From Geminicoccaceae bacterium (GTDB taxonomy: Bacteria; Pseudomonadota; Alphaproteobacteria; Geminicoccales; Geminicoccaceae): 64,000 nucleotides of DNA. The stretch covers positions 124,001 to 188,000 of the forward strand of contig JACKIN010000007.1 of NCBI GenBank assembly GCA_020638495.1, written 5' to 3'. Below the pieces are notes generated by a model. It ran no database searches, was not told the origin of the DNA, and saw only the letters and a program-made list of their open reading frames with translations. Both the position numbers and the translations under genes were made by a program. Below, piece by piece: positions 50,668 through 58,922 of this stretch (positions are counted from its first letter, which is position 1; the number at the start of each line of letters is the position of its first letter).

Positions 50668-51704
50668 GCGGTGCCAGAACCCTTCGCTGGGGGGTCATCG
50701 GCTATGGCCGTTTCGGCCAGCTCCACGCGGCGGCGATCGCCCGCGGCGATGCCACAGAGCTCGCCGCCGTGGCGACGGCGAGCGAGGCCACGGCCGCCCT
50801 CGCCCGCAGCCACCATCCGGATGCGGCGGTGACGACCGACTGGCGAAAGCTGGTCGATGATCCCGGAATCGACGTGGTCGACATCGTCGCCCCCAACCAC
50901 CTCCACGCGGCCATGGCGAAACGGGCGCTCGAGGCGGGCAAGCCCGTGCTGGTCGAGAAGCCGCTGGCGACGACGCTCGCCGATTGCGACATGCTGGTGG
51001 AGACCGTGGACCGCACGGGCGGGCTGCTCTCGGTCGGCTTCGAGCTTCGGCTCTCGGTGCAGTGGCGGCGGATCAAGGAGCTGATCGACGCCGGGCGGAT
51101 CGGCCGCCCGACCTTCGTGCATGTCGCCCTCTTTCGCCACCCCTACCGGCCGGGCGCCAGCGGCTGGCGGCAGTCGGCGGGCGAGGTGGGCTCCTGGATC
51201 CTCGAGGAGCCGGTGCATTTCTATGATCTCGCCATGTGGTATCTGGCCCGTTCCGGCGAGCCGGTCGCCGTGAATGCGCAGGGCACCGCAGGACGTGAAC
51301 CCGGCCTCATCGACAACCTCGTCTCGGCCGTGCGCTTCGATGACGGAGCACTCGCCGTGGTGAGCCAGACGCTGGCCGGCTTCGGCCACCATCTGGTGGT
51401 CGAGGTGAGCGGGACGGAAGGGGCCATGCGCGCCACCTGGTCGGCCGGCCATGCCGCCAGCACCGAGCCCTGCTTCGATTTGCATGTCGGACCGATCGGC
51501 CTCGAGGCGCCGGAGCGCGTGCCGCTCGATGAGCCCTCGGGCGAGGTCTTCGAGCTGGAGAAGCAGATCGGCCTGACCAACGCCGCCTTCGCCGAGGGAC
51601 GCACGCTGGTCGACGTGCGCGAAGGCCGGCGCGCGGTGGTCGTCTGCCTCGAGGCCGAACGATCGGTGCGGGAGGGGCGGGAAGTGCCGCTCCGCTTCGC
51701 ATGA
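50664..51704 (+). CDS. Gfo/Idh/MocA-family oxidoreductase
   Basis: A 346-residue NAD(P)-dependent sugar or inositol dehydrogenase-like enzyme. The Rossmann motif GYGRFGQLHAAAI lies near residue 13, the catalytic EKP in VLVEKPLATTLAD near residue 96, and the C-terminal domain carries the ILEEPVHFYDLAMWYL block, with a histidine at the position of the family's catalytic His. It probably oxidises or reduces the imported sugar at a hydroxyl. Coupled to the NagB-like gene by ATGA and followed 28 bp later by the binding-protein gene. Confidence 0.9.
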   Translation: MSGARTLRWGVIGYGRFGQLHAAAIARGDATELAAVATASEATAALARSHHPDAAVTTDWRKLVDDPGIDVVDIVAPNHLHAAMAKRALEAGKPVLVEKPLATTLADCDMLVETVDRTGGLLSVGFELRLSVQWRRIKELIDAGRIGRPTFVHVALFRHPYRPGASGWRQSAGEVGSWILEEPVHFYDLAMWYLARSGEPVAVNAQGTAGREPGLIDNLVSAVRFDDGALAVVSQTLAGFGHHLVVEVSGTEGAMRATWSAGHAASTEPCFDLHVGPIGLEAPERVPLDEPSGEVFELEKQIGLTNAAFAEGRTLVDVREGRRAVVVCLEAERSVREGREVPLRFA

Positions 51705-51732
51705 CAATCATCCAACCGGGAGGAGTTGACCG

Positions 51733-52983
51733 ATGCTGAGACGACATCTCATGGCGACAGTGGCCGGAGCGCTCCTGCTCGCCGGCCTTTCGGGCCAGGC
51801 AGCGCTGGCGCAGGAGAAGAAGCTCACGCTGCTGACCTGGAACCTGCCGATCTACGAGGAGAAGTTCCGGGGCTGGATCGCCGATTTCGAGGAGATGCAC
51901 CCGGACTTCACGGTCGAGTGGCTGGACAAGAAGGGCACCGAGTTCGGCGCCTTCTACCAGACCCAGCTGGTCGCCGGCACCGCCCCCGACATCATCGACG
52001 TCCAAGGCATGCTGTGGGCCGAGTACGCCGCCAATGACGGGCTGGTGCCGCTCGATCCTTATCTCGAGGCCAACCCGGAGGTCCGCGATCGCTACAACGC
52101 CGAGGGCATGAAGCTCTGGCAGTACGACGGCAAGCAGTACATGCTGCCGTATTATTTCTCGAAGACCCTCATGGTCTACAACAAGAAGCTCTTCGCCGAG
52201 GCCAACATCGACGCCCCGCCGAGCAGTTTCGACGAGCTGCTCGACGCCGCCTACAAGATCAAGGACACGGGCGAGGGGCGCACCGGCTTCATCACCTTGA
52301 ACTTCGACTGGCTCTACTGGCCGCTCATGGCGATGAACGGTATCGAGCTCCTCAACGAGGACATGACGGAGGCCGCGTTCAACACGCCCGAGATGGTCGA
52401 CGTCGTGACCCGCCTCGCGAAGGCGACGACCGACGGGGCGATCAACCCGATCTCCTGGACCGGCCGCTGGGTCGAGCCCAACAATGCCTTCGCCGCCGGC
52501 GACATCGGCATGTACCAGGGCCACGGCGCGGCACTCTTCTGGATCATGGGCCAGGCCGACTGGGCCAATGCCGACACGCTCGGCGTGGTGGAGTGGCCGG
52601 GCGGCTGGGGTGTCCCGAACGCGCACGGCCTCGGCATCTCGGCCTCGACCGAGCATCCGGACGAGGCCTTCGACTTCATCCAGATCGCCCTGAACGACAA
52701 GTGGCAGACGATCATGGCGGACAACTTCACCATCCTGACGCTGAACAACTCGGTCGACGAGGCGCTCATCGCCGGGCTCGACGACCCGCTCAAGGCGGCG
52801 ACGCTCGAGCTCTCGCTCGCCAACATGGACAAGCAGACCGGCAACTGGGTGACGCCCCTCGACGCCCGGATCAAGGACGCCTTCTGGCCCGACATCCAGG
52901 CAGCTCTCCTCGGCCAGCGCGACCCGGCCGAGGCGATCGCCGACGCCGAGAACAAGGTCAACCGCGTGCTCCGGCGCGGCTGA
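51733..52983 (+). CDS. Sugar ABC transporter extracellular solute-binding protein
   Basis: A 416-residue periplasmic binding protein of the extracellular family 1 (MalE/UgpB-like). Signal peptide residues ~1-26 (ending AALAQ). The body has LTWNLPIYEEKFRGWIADFE, GTAPDIIDVQGM, YYFSKTLMVYNKKLFAEANI and GVPNAHGLGISASTEHPDEA in the family order. GGAGG lies 7-8 bases before the ATG. It gives the CUT1 importer its specificity for a sugar or oligosaccharide that is not identifiable from sequence. Confidence 0.92.
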   Translation: MLRRHLMATVAGALLLAGLSGQAALAQEKKLTLLTWNLPIYEEKFRGWIADFEEMHPDFTVEWLDKKGTEFGAFYQTQLVAGTAPDIIDVQGMLWAEYAANDGLVPLDPYLEANPEVRDRYNAEGMKLWQYDGKQYMLPYYFSKTLMVYNKKLFAEANIDAPPSSFDELLDAAYKIKDTGEGRTGFITLNFDWLYWPLMAMNGIELLNEDMTEAAFNTPEMVDVVTRLAKATTDGAINPISWTGRWVEPNNAFAAGDIGMYQGHGAALFWIMGQADWANADTLGVVEWPGGWGVPNAHGLGISASTEHPDEAFDFIQIALNDKWQTIMADNFTILTLNNSVDEALIAGLDDPLKAATLELSLANMDKQTGNWVTPLDARIKDAFWPDIQAALLGQRDPAEAIADAENKVNRVLRRG

Positions 52984-52991
52984 GACCAGCG

Positions 52992-53018
52992 GGAGGCGTC
53001 GCCGCCGGCGGCGCCTCC
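52992..53018 (+). terminator. Intra-operon hairpin between binding protein and permease
   Basis: GGAGGCG (52992-52998) pairs with CGCCTCC (53012-53018) around a GC-rich inner segment that can also fold (CCGCCGGCGG). It stands in the 58-bp gap after the binding-protein stop. Hairpins here commonly stabilise the binding-protein mRNA or reduce read-through into the permease genes, giving excess binding protein. Confidence 0.45.
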
Positions 53019-53041
53019 TCGCTCGCTTCGGGAACGACTGC

Positions 53042-53940
53042 GTGTTCGCCAGGAAGAGCCATCGCGAGTACCTGCTGGTGTGGCTGATGCTGCTGCCGGC
53101 GCTCGCCATCTTCATGCTGTTCCGCATCATCCCGCTGCTCTGGAACGGCGTGCTCTCGTTCCAGTTCTGGTCGCCGACCAAGCCCGCGGAGTTCGCCGGC
53201 CTCTATCACTACGAGGAGATGTTCCTCTACGACGACGTCTTCTGGGAAGCGCTGGTCAACACCTTCAAGTACATGCTGACGGCGCCCATCGCGATCATCC
53301 TCGCCTTGCTGCTGGCGCTGCTCGTCAACAGCCGGATCAGGGGCCGCGGCATCTACCGCACCATTATCTTCCTCAGCTACCCGCTCATGGTCGTGGCGGT
53401 CGGCATCATCTGGCGCTGGCTCTTCGACCAGCGGGTCGGCCTGATCAACTTCAGCCTGCGCTCGTTCGGCCTGATCGACGAGCCCATCGCCTTCCTCGAG
53501 AGCTTCGCCACGGCGCTCCCTCGGTGATCGCCGCCGCCATCTGGCAGATCGTCGGCTTCTTCATGATCATTCTGCTCACCGGGCTGCAGAGCATCCCGCA
53601 GAACCTCTACGAGGCCGCCTCGATCGACGGGGCCAGCCGCTGGAGCCAGTTCTGGCGGATCACCCTGCCGCTGCTCCGGCCCTCGCTTTTCCTCTGCTTC
53701 GTGATCGGCATCATCGCGTCCTTCACCAGCTTCGACCTGATCTACGTGATGACCGGCGGCGGACCCGGCCATGCCACCGAGCTGCTTATCACTTATGTCT
53801 ACAAGACGGCTTTCACGCTGACCCAGTTCGACTATGCCGGGGCGTTGACCATCGTCATGTTCCTGCTCTTCGTCGGCATTGCGCTCATCGGCAACCTGCT
53901 CGCCGGCGGCGATGCCGGCCGCGTCGACATCGCGGACTAG
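53042..53940 (+). pseudogene. Sugar ABC transporter permease 1 (UgpA-like), frameshifted
   Basis: Two adjacent frames together encode a full ~300-residue CUT1 permease. The first part (53042 to ~53518) ends abnormally as ESFATALPR, while the frame one base earlier continues as SVIAAAIWQIVGFFMIILLTG and carries the EAA loop (LYEAASIDGASRWSQFWRITLP) to the stop at 53940. Adding one C in the CCC run at 53518-53520 restores a single frame reading ATALPSVIAAAIWQ. The start is GTG at 53042. Either a sequencing error or a real recent frameshift; the intact flanks favour error. Confidence 0.85.
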
Positions 53941-53952
53941 GGGAGCAAGTCG

Positions 53953-54764
53953 ATGCATCGCTATCCCCGCTGGCCGATCCACCTGATCCTGGTGATCGTC
54001 TCGTTCGTCATGCTCGTGCCCTTCTACTGGGTCATCAAGACGAGCATCACCGGCGAGAACATCTTCAATTACCCGCCGTCGCTCTGGCCGGTCGATCCGC
54101 AGCCCTTCTTCTACGTCGATGCCTGGTACGCGATCCCTTCCCGCGCTTCTTCCTCAACAGCGTGATCGTCGCCGGCATGGCGATCGTCGCCAACCTGATC
54201 ATCAACGCGGCGGCCGGCTTCGCCCTGACCAAGAGCTTCCCGGGCAAGCGCTGGATGATCCTCCTCCTGCTCGCCTGCATGATGATCCCGTTCCACGCGA
54301 CGATCATCCCGGCCTACCTGATCACGGCCCAGCTCGGCCTCTTGAACACCCATCTCGGCCTGGCGCTGCCGGCCTTCTCGCACATCATCTGCATCTTCCT
54401 CTTCAAGGCGAGCTTCGACGCGATCCCGCCGTCGCTCATCCAGGCGGCCAAGATCGACGGCGTGCCGGAATGGCAGATCCTGCTCAAGATCATGCTGCCC
54501 CTGGCCAAGCCCGCGGTCGCCACCAACATCATCCTGTCGTTCATCTGGTCCTGGAACGACTTCCTCTGGCCCCTGATCATCGTCCGCGACGTCGAGATGC
54601 AGACGCTGCCCTTGGGGCTCTCGACCTTCCTCGCCTATTTCGAGGACACGACAGGGTCGCTCTATGCCTTCTGCGTCATGGTCCTGGCCCCGGGGCTCCT
54701 CGTCTTCTTCCTGGCGCAGAAGCAGTTCATCGAGGGCCTCACCTCCGGCGCGAGAAAGGGCTGA
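53953..54764 (+). pseudogene. Sugar ABC transporter permease 2 (UgpE-like), frameshifted
   Basis: A second CUT1 permease (about 270 residues) split by one missing base. The first frame (53953 to ~54137) runs MHRYPRWPIHLILVIVSFVM into AWYAIPSRASSSTA. Adding one C in the CCC run at 54135-54137 restores AWYAIPFPRFFLNSVIVAGM and joins it to the second frame, which ends at 54764. The EAA loop (IQAAKIDGVPEWQILLKIML) is intact. GGGAG lies 8 bases before the ATG. The same kind of change (a C lost from a C run) hits the neighbouring permease. Confidence 0.85.
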
Positions 54765-54768
54765 TCCC

Positions 54769-55152
54769 TTGGAAGACTGGAAGGGCTGGCTCCTCAACCG
54801 CGTCACCATCACCTTCGGCCTGATCGCCGTCGTGGTCATCGCCTGGAACCTCTACGTTCAGGCGCACGACGACGGCATTCTCGAAGGACAGGTCGTGAAC
54901 GAGGCGGGCGAGCCCGTGGCGGGTGCGAAGGTGGTGCTGAGCGAGCGGACCATCGTCAGCATGACGTCGATCGCCGAGACGGTGACCGATGCGGATGGCA
55001 GATTCCACTTCGAGGGGCACGATCGCCATGCGCTCGTGCTGACCGCGGAGATGCCGGATCTCGCGAGGTCGGCACGGATGGAGGTGCAGCTCTATTTCAA
55101 AAACCAGAACCGGCGCCTGCCCTCGCCCATCGTGCTGAGCGGGGCGGCATGA
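54769..55152 (+). CDS. Membrane-anchored carboxypeptidase-regulatory-like domain protein
   Basis: A 127-residue protein with one N-terminal membrane segment (ITFGLIAVVVIAWNLYV, residues ~13-29) and a single beta-sandwich domain: LEGQVVNEAGEPVAGAKVVL, VTDADGRFHFEGH. This is the carboxypeptidase-D regulatory/CnaB-like fold, usually a binding or spacer module. The start is a TTG 4 bases after the permease stop with AAGGG upstream. Its stop overlaps the deacetylase start by 4 bases. Its role in a sugar operon is not known; it may help bind substrate at the periplasmic face of the importer. Confidence 0.75.
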   Translation: MEDWKGWLLNRVTITFGLIAVVVIAWNLYVQAHDDGILEGQVVNEAGEPVAGAKVVLSERTIVSMTSIAETVTDADGRFHFEGHDRHALVLTAEMPDLARSARMEVQLYFKNQNRRLPSPIVLSGAA

Positions 55153-56042
55153 ACGGCAATGCGGAGAACCTGCCGCCGGACGCCCGCATCGTCATCCCGC
55201 ATGCCGACGATGTCGGCATGTGCCATGGCGCCAACCGGGCCTTCATGGAGCTCGCCGGGCTGGGCTTCGTCACGACGGGCTCGGTCATGGTCCCCTGCCC
55301 CTGGTTCGCCGAGATCGCCGACTGGGCGAAGGGGCGCGAGGCCGGCGATCTCGGCGTGCATCTGACCCTGACCAGCGAATGGCAGCACTACCGCTGGGGG
55401 CCGATCTCGACCCGCTCGCCCGCCTCGGGCCTCCTCGATGCCGACGGCTGCCTGCCGCGCCGGGTGCCGGAGCTGCGTGCCGGGCTCGACCCCGTGGCGG
55501 CGGAGGACGAGATGCGCGCGCAGATCGAGCGCGCCATGGCAATGGGCATCCGGCCGACGCATCTCGACACGCACATGGGCGCCGCACTCGTGCCCGAGCT
55601 CGCCGACCGCACCATCGCCCTGGCCGACGAGTACCGGCTGCCGCTGCTCTTCCCGCGCGAGATCGAGAGCTATCTGGGCGTCCTGAACCTCGGCCCGGTC
55701 GATCCTGCCTTCTACGCCGAGCGCCATGCCGCCCTCGCCGCCCGGGGCGCCGCCTTCGTCGACCGCTTCGTGATGACGCCCTGGGTCGCGAGCGCCGAGA
55801 GCGACGCCACCTACCGGCGGATGATCGAGGCGCTCGAGCCGGGGGTCACGTTCTTCTCGCTGCACCCCAACGCGCCGGGCGATATCGAGGTGATCATTCC
55901 CGAGCTGGCGCACTGTCGGACCGACGAGCACCGGCTCGGCCAGGATCCGGGTTTCCTCCGCCACGTCGAGGATTCGGGCGTCGTGCCGATCGGCTTCGCA
56001 CCCTTGCTGGAGCGGCTGCGGGCGGCAACCGCGCGGGCGTAG
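55149..56042 (+). CDS. ChbG/HpnK-family (YdjC) carbohydrate deacetylase
   Basis: A 297-residue polysaccharide-deacetylase-like enzyme of the ChbG/YdjC family. The metal site motif HADDVGMCHGANRA contains the Asp-Asp pair, GVHLTLTSEW and THLDTHMGAAL supply the histidines, and HPNAPGDIE lies near the end. ChbG removes an N-acetyl group from chitobiose-type oligosaccharides in the cytoplasm. In this operon it should act on the imported sugar before the NagB-like and MocA enzymes. No signal peptide. Coupled by ATGA to the preceding gene. Confidence 0.85.
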   Translation: MNGNAENLPPDARIVIPHADDVGMCHGANRAFMELAGLGFVTTGSVMVPCPWFAEIADWAKGREAGDLGVHLTLTSEWQHYRWGPISTRSPASGLLDADGCLPRRVPELRAGLDPVAAEDEMRAQIERAMAMGIRPTHLDTHMGAALVPELADRTIALADEYRLPLLFPREIESYLGVLNLGPVDPAFYAERHAALAARGAAFVDRFVMTPWVASAESDATYRRMIEALEPGVTFFSLHPNAPGDIEVIIPELAHCRTDEHRLGQDPGFLRHVEDSGVVPIGFAPLLERLRAATARA

Positions 56043-56058
56043 CGCGAGCATCGGCGCA

Positions 56059-57318
56059 TCAGGCCGAGGTCGCGCCCAAATGCGGGCTCGTGAACCCCAG
56101 CCGCCGCAGCCCGTCCCGGATCTCCGGGCAGCTCATGAACAGCCGCCAGAGCAGCCCGCTGCGGTGGTTCTCGATCATCACCACGATCGGCCCCTGGTCG
56201 ATGGCGAGGTGCGAGCCGGCGCGCCATGCCTCGGCGGGGCAGAAGGCATCGACGAAGCCCATGTCCGTCCAGAGCCGGCCATCGTCATAGTCCATGAAGT
56301 GGCGAAGGGCGGCGAGGCTCAGCGCGGGCGTGTACGGCATCGAGGCGATGGCTGCCGTGGGCGTGATGACGCCCCGGTCCCGGTCCGGCGCGTGCGCCTC
56401 GTAGCCCCAGGGATCGTCGCTCGCCGTCAGCCCCCAGCAGGCCTCGCCATAGCCGGCATGGCCGTTCGGGTTGGCGACGCAGTGGCGGTGGTTGATCAGC
56501 GTGTGCGCCACGTTCTGCTCGAGGTAGTCGGCGTAGCGATCCTCGAGGCCGCGCGGGTCGAGGCCCATGAAGCTGTAGTGGGCGAAGAATAGAGGGCCGC
56601 CATGGTCCGGGCCGAGCGGCAGGCGGATGCCGTGATACGTGCGGCCATTGGCGAGGCGCGACCCGCCTGCCCAGCCCCGGTGATAGGCCTCGGGGCGGAC
56701 GGCGTGGCGCCGCGACGATGCGGCCAGCACGTAGGTGACGAGGCATTCGTTCCAGCCCCGGATCGGGTGGTTCATCGCCCAGCCGTGGCGCTCGCTCCAG
56801 TGCCAGTAGAGCATGTCCTCGTCGCCCTTCGTGTGCCAGTCGAACTCGGCTTCATTCCAGAGGGCGTCGACGCGCTCCCGCAGCTCCCGTTCCGCAGCGC
56901 CGTTGCCGCCGAAATACTGCCGGGCCGTGAGCAGGCCCATGAGCAGGAACGACGTCTCGACGAGATCCGCCCCGTCGTCGAGCTCGCTGAACGCCACCGT
57001 GCGCCCCGTGCGGCCGTCGAGCCAGTGCGCGAAGATGCCGTGATGACGCTCGGCATGCCCGAGGAAACGGGCCATTTCGAGGAGGCGGTTCGACGCCGCG
57101 GCACGGTCGAGCCAGCCGCGCTCCACGCCCGCGATGATGGCCATGATGCCGAAGCCCGTGCCGCCGGTCGTGACAACGTCCGGCCCGCAGCCCGGCGTGA
57201 CGTCGCTCCGCTCCCTGGCGAGGCCGCTCACCGGGTGGGCGAAGTCCCAGAAATAGCGCAGCGTCTGGCGTTGCACGAGGTCGAGCAGCTCATCGTCCCG
57301 CAGAGTCGTTTGCGTCAT
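56059..57318 (-). CDS. Glucoamylase-like protein, GH144 endo-beta-1,2-glucanase family
   Basis: A 419-residue (alpha/alpha)6-barrel glycoside hydrolase of the Glycoamylase (PF10091)/GH144 type. QRQTLRYFWDFAHPVSGLAR opens it; ATTGGTGFGIM-like (VTTGGTGFGIMAIIAG), ETSFLLMGLLTARQYF, MLYWHWSERHGWAMNHPIRGW and HYSFMGLDPRGLEDRYADY follow. Characterised members cut beta-1,2-glucan. It has no signal peptide, unlike many homologues, so it should act inside the cell on imported oligosaccharide. It is convergent with the sugar operon (17 bp) and divergent from rpiA. Confidence 0.85.
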   Translation of the reverse strand: MTQTTLRDDELLDLVQRQTLRYFWDFAHPVSGLARERSDVTPGCGPDVVTTGGTGFGIMAIIAGVERGWLDRAAASNRLLEMARFLGHAERHHGIFAHWLDGRTGRTVAFSELDDGADLVETSFLLMGLLTARQYFGGNGAAERELRERVDALWNEAEFDWHTKGDEDMLYWHWSERHGWAMNHPIRGWNECLVTYVLAASSRRHAVRPEAYHRGWAGGSRLANGRTYHGIRLPLGPDHGGPLFFAHYSFMGLDPRGLEDRYADYLEQNVAHTLINHRHCVANPNGHAGYGEACWGLTASDDPWGYEAHAPDRDRGVITPTAAIASMPYTPALSLAALRHFMDYDDGRLWTDMGFVDAFCPAEAWRAGSHLAIDQGPIVVMIENHRSGLLWRLFMSCPEIRDGLRRLGFTSPHLGATSA

Positions 57319-57438
57319 CGGGTCGTTTCCAGGTCACCAGGAGTGGATGCAACAGCACTGCCGGCCAACGTTCGGGGCGACTTGTCAGCCGTCAGTCCGA
57401 TATGACACTGTCCATCGCGGAAGATCGAGGATGTCGGC

Positions 57439-58158
57439 ATGACACCACAGGACATCGCCAAGCGTGCCGTCGCGGCGGCTGCCGTCGAGCGCCTCGTGGC
57501 GCCGGGCATGAAGCTCGGGCTCGGCTCGGGCTCGACCTCGGAGTGGATGGTCCGGGCCTTGGGGGAGCGGGTTCGGGCCGGGCTCGACGTCGTGGGTGTG
57601 GCCACCTCGACCGGGACCGCCGCCCTCGCCCGCGAGGTCGGCGTGCGGGTGATCGAGCTCGACGAGGCCGGCGAGCTCGATCTCACCCTCGATGGTGCCG
57701 ACGAGATCGATCACCGCTTTCGCATGATCAAGGGCGGCGGCGCCTGCCTGCTCTGGGAGAAGATCGTGGCGATGGCGTCGAGGCGCATGGTGGCGCTGGT
57801 CGACGAGACGAAGGTCGTGGAGACGCTGGGCGCTTTTCCCCTGCCGGTCGAGGTCGTCCGCTTCGGCTGGCAAGCGACGAGGCGGCAGATCGGTCAGATC
57901 CTCGCCGAGCACGCCCACGTCGAGCCGAGGATCACCCTGCGCGGCGGGGAAGGCGGCCCGCTCCTGACCGACAGCGGCCATTTCCTGCTCGACTGCCGGC
58001 TCGGCGCCATTCCCGACCCGCCGGCGCTGGAAGCGGCCCTGAACCGGGTTCCGGGCGTGGTCGAGAATGGCCTCTTCTCGACCGTCGCCGACTCGATGAT
58101 GGTCGGCTACGCCGACGGCTCGACCCGCATGTTCGGCCCCTACGCCAGCGCCGTCTAG
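57439..58158 (+). CDS. rpiA: Ribose-5-phosphate isomerase A
   Basis: A 239-residue isomerase interconverting ribose-5-phosphate and ribulose-5-phosphate in the pentose phosphate pathway. Conserved blocks are LGLGSGSTSEWMVRALGERV, TLDGADEID, KGGGACLLWEKIVA with the catalytic glutamate, and VVENGLFSTVADSMMVG. AGGA lies before the ATG. The 3' end overlaps the convergent racemase-like gene by 4 bases. No other pentose phosphate gene is nearby. Confidence 0.95.
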   Translation: MTPQDIAKRAVAAAAVERLVAPGMKLGLGSGSTSEWMVRALGERVRAGLDVVGVATSTGTAALAREVGVRVIELDEAGELDLTLDGADEIDHRFRMIKGGGACLLWEKIVAMASRRMVALVDETKVVETLGAFPLPVEVVRFGWQATRRQIGQILAEHAHVEPRITLRGGEGGPLLTDSGHFLLDCRLGAIPDPPALEAALNRVPGVVENGLFSTVADSMMVGYADGSTRMFGPYASAV

Positions 58159-58904
58159 CCGGGCTGGCGCCGCAGCAGGGCCAGGATCGCCGGCTCGACG
58201 CCGGCGAGCTCGCGCCGGCCGGGCAGCGCGTAGCTGCCGGCCCCGGGCTTCGGCAGGCCGAGGCGGACCAGAAGCTCGGCCTGGCCGACGCCGCTGGCGA
58301 TGCCCTCGACCAGCGGCACCGGCACTCGCGCCTGGAGACGCCGGGGTGCTCCCGCCATCACCGCGCCCAGCAGCACGACGACCTCCGCCAGCTCCTGCTC
58401 CACCAGCTCGTTGCAAGCCCCGGCCAAAAGCCCATCCAGCTCGGCCGTGTCGCCCGGGGCGAAGGCCTTCGTGCTCTCGACCGTGCGCCAGCCGGCGATG
58501 CGCCGGTCGAGGCCGTAGGCCGCTGCCAATTCGCGATAGAGCGGCTGCACCCGCCTGCCCAGCGAGACCATGCCGATCCGGCCGCCGGCGAGGTGGGCCG
58601 TGAGCAGCGCCGCCTCGGTCATGCCGACCACCGGCACGGACAGAAGCTCGCGCAGGGCCGGGAGCGCGGTGTCGTAGGAGACGGCGATCAACACCGCGTC
58701 GATGCCCTCGCCATGCGCCGCCGCGAGGGCGATCATCTCGTGCTGCGCCAGGGCGTTCTCGAACCTCGTGCCGATGATCCTGGCGCCCGACCGGCCGGTC
58801 ACCGCCACGACCTCGGTGCCATCTGCGGCCGCCAGCCGTGCCTCCCTGGCCGCGGCATCGGTGACGAACTGCGTGGTGTTGCCGTTGATCAGGAGAAGGC
58901 GCAT
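58155..58904 (-). CDS. Asp/Glu/hydantoin racemase-family protein lacking both catalytic cysteines
   Basis: A 249-residue protein of the Asp/Glu racemase fold, hydantoin-racemase (HyuE) branch: MRLLLINGNTTQFVTD, RSGARIIGTRFENALA, VVGMTEAALLTAHLAGGRIG. The first cysteine (A-C-x-x-D) is replaced by Val75 (IAVSYDTAL) and the second (LGCAGM) by Ala181 (LLGAVMAG). Ordinary two-base racemisation should therefore be impossible. It may be a non-racemase relative or a binding protein. It is the last gene of the acetylpolyamine locus, 18 bp after the amidohydrolase. Confidence 0.8.
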   Translation of the reverse strand: MRLLLINGNTTQFVTDAAAREARLAAADGTEVVAVTGRSGARIIGTRFENALAQHEMIALAAAHGEGIDAVLIAVSYDTALPALRELLSVPVVGMTEAALLTAHLAGGRIGMVSLGRRVQPLYRELAAAYGLDRRIAGWRTVESTKAFAPGDTAELDGLLAGACNELVEQELAEVVVLLGAVMAGAPRRLQARVPVPLVEGIASGVGQAELLVRLGLPKPGAGSYALPGRRELAGVEPAILALLRRQPG

Positions 58905-58922
58905 GCGTCGGATCCCGGTTGG

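Noticed and set aside
53516..54140. Programmed ribosomal frameshifting in the permease genes
   Set aside because: No slippery heptamer is seen at either site, and both need the same one-C correction in a C run, so sequencing error or mutation is simpler.
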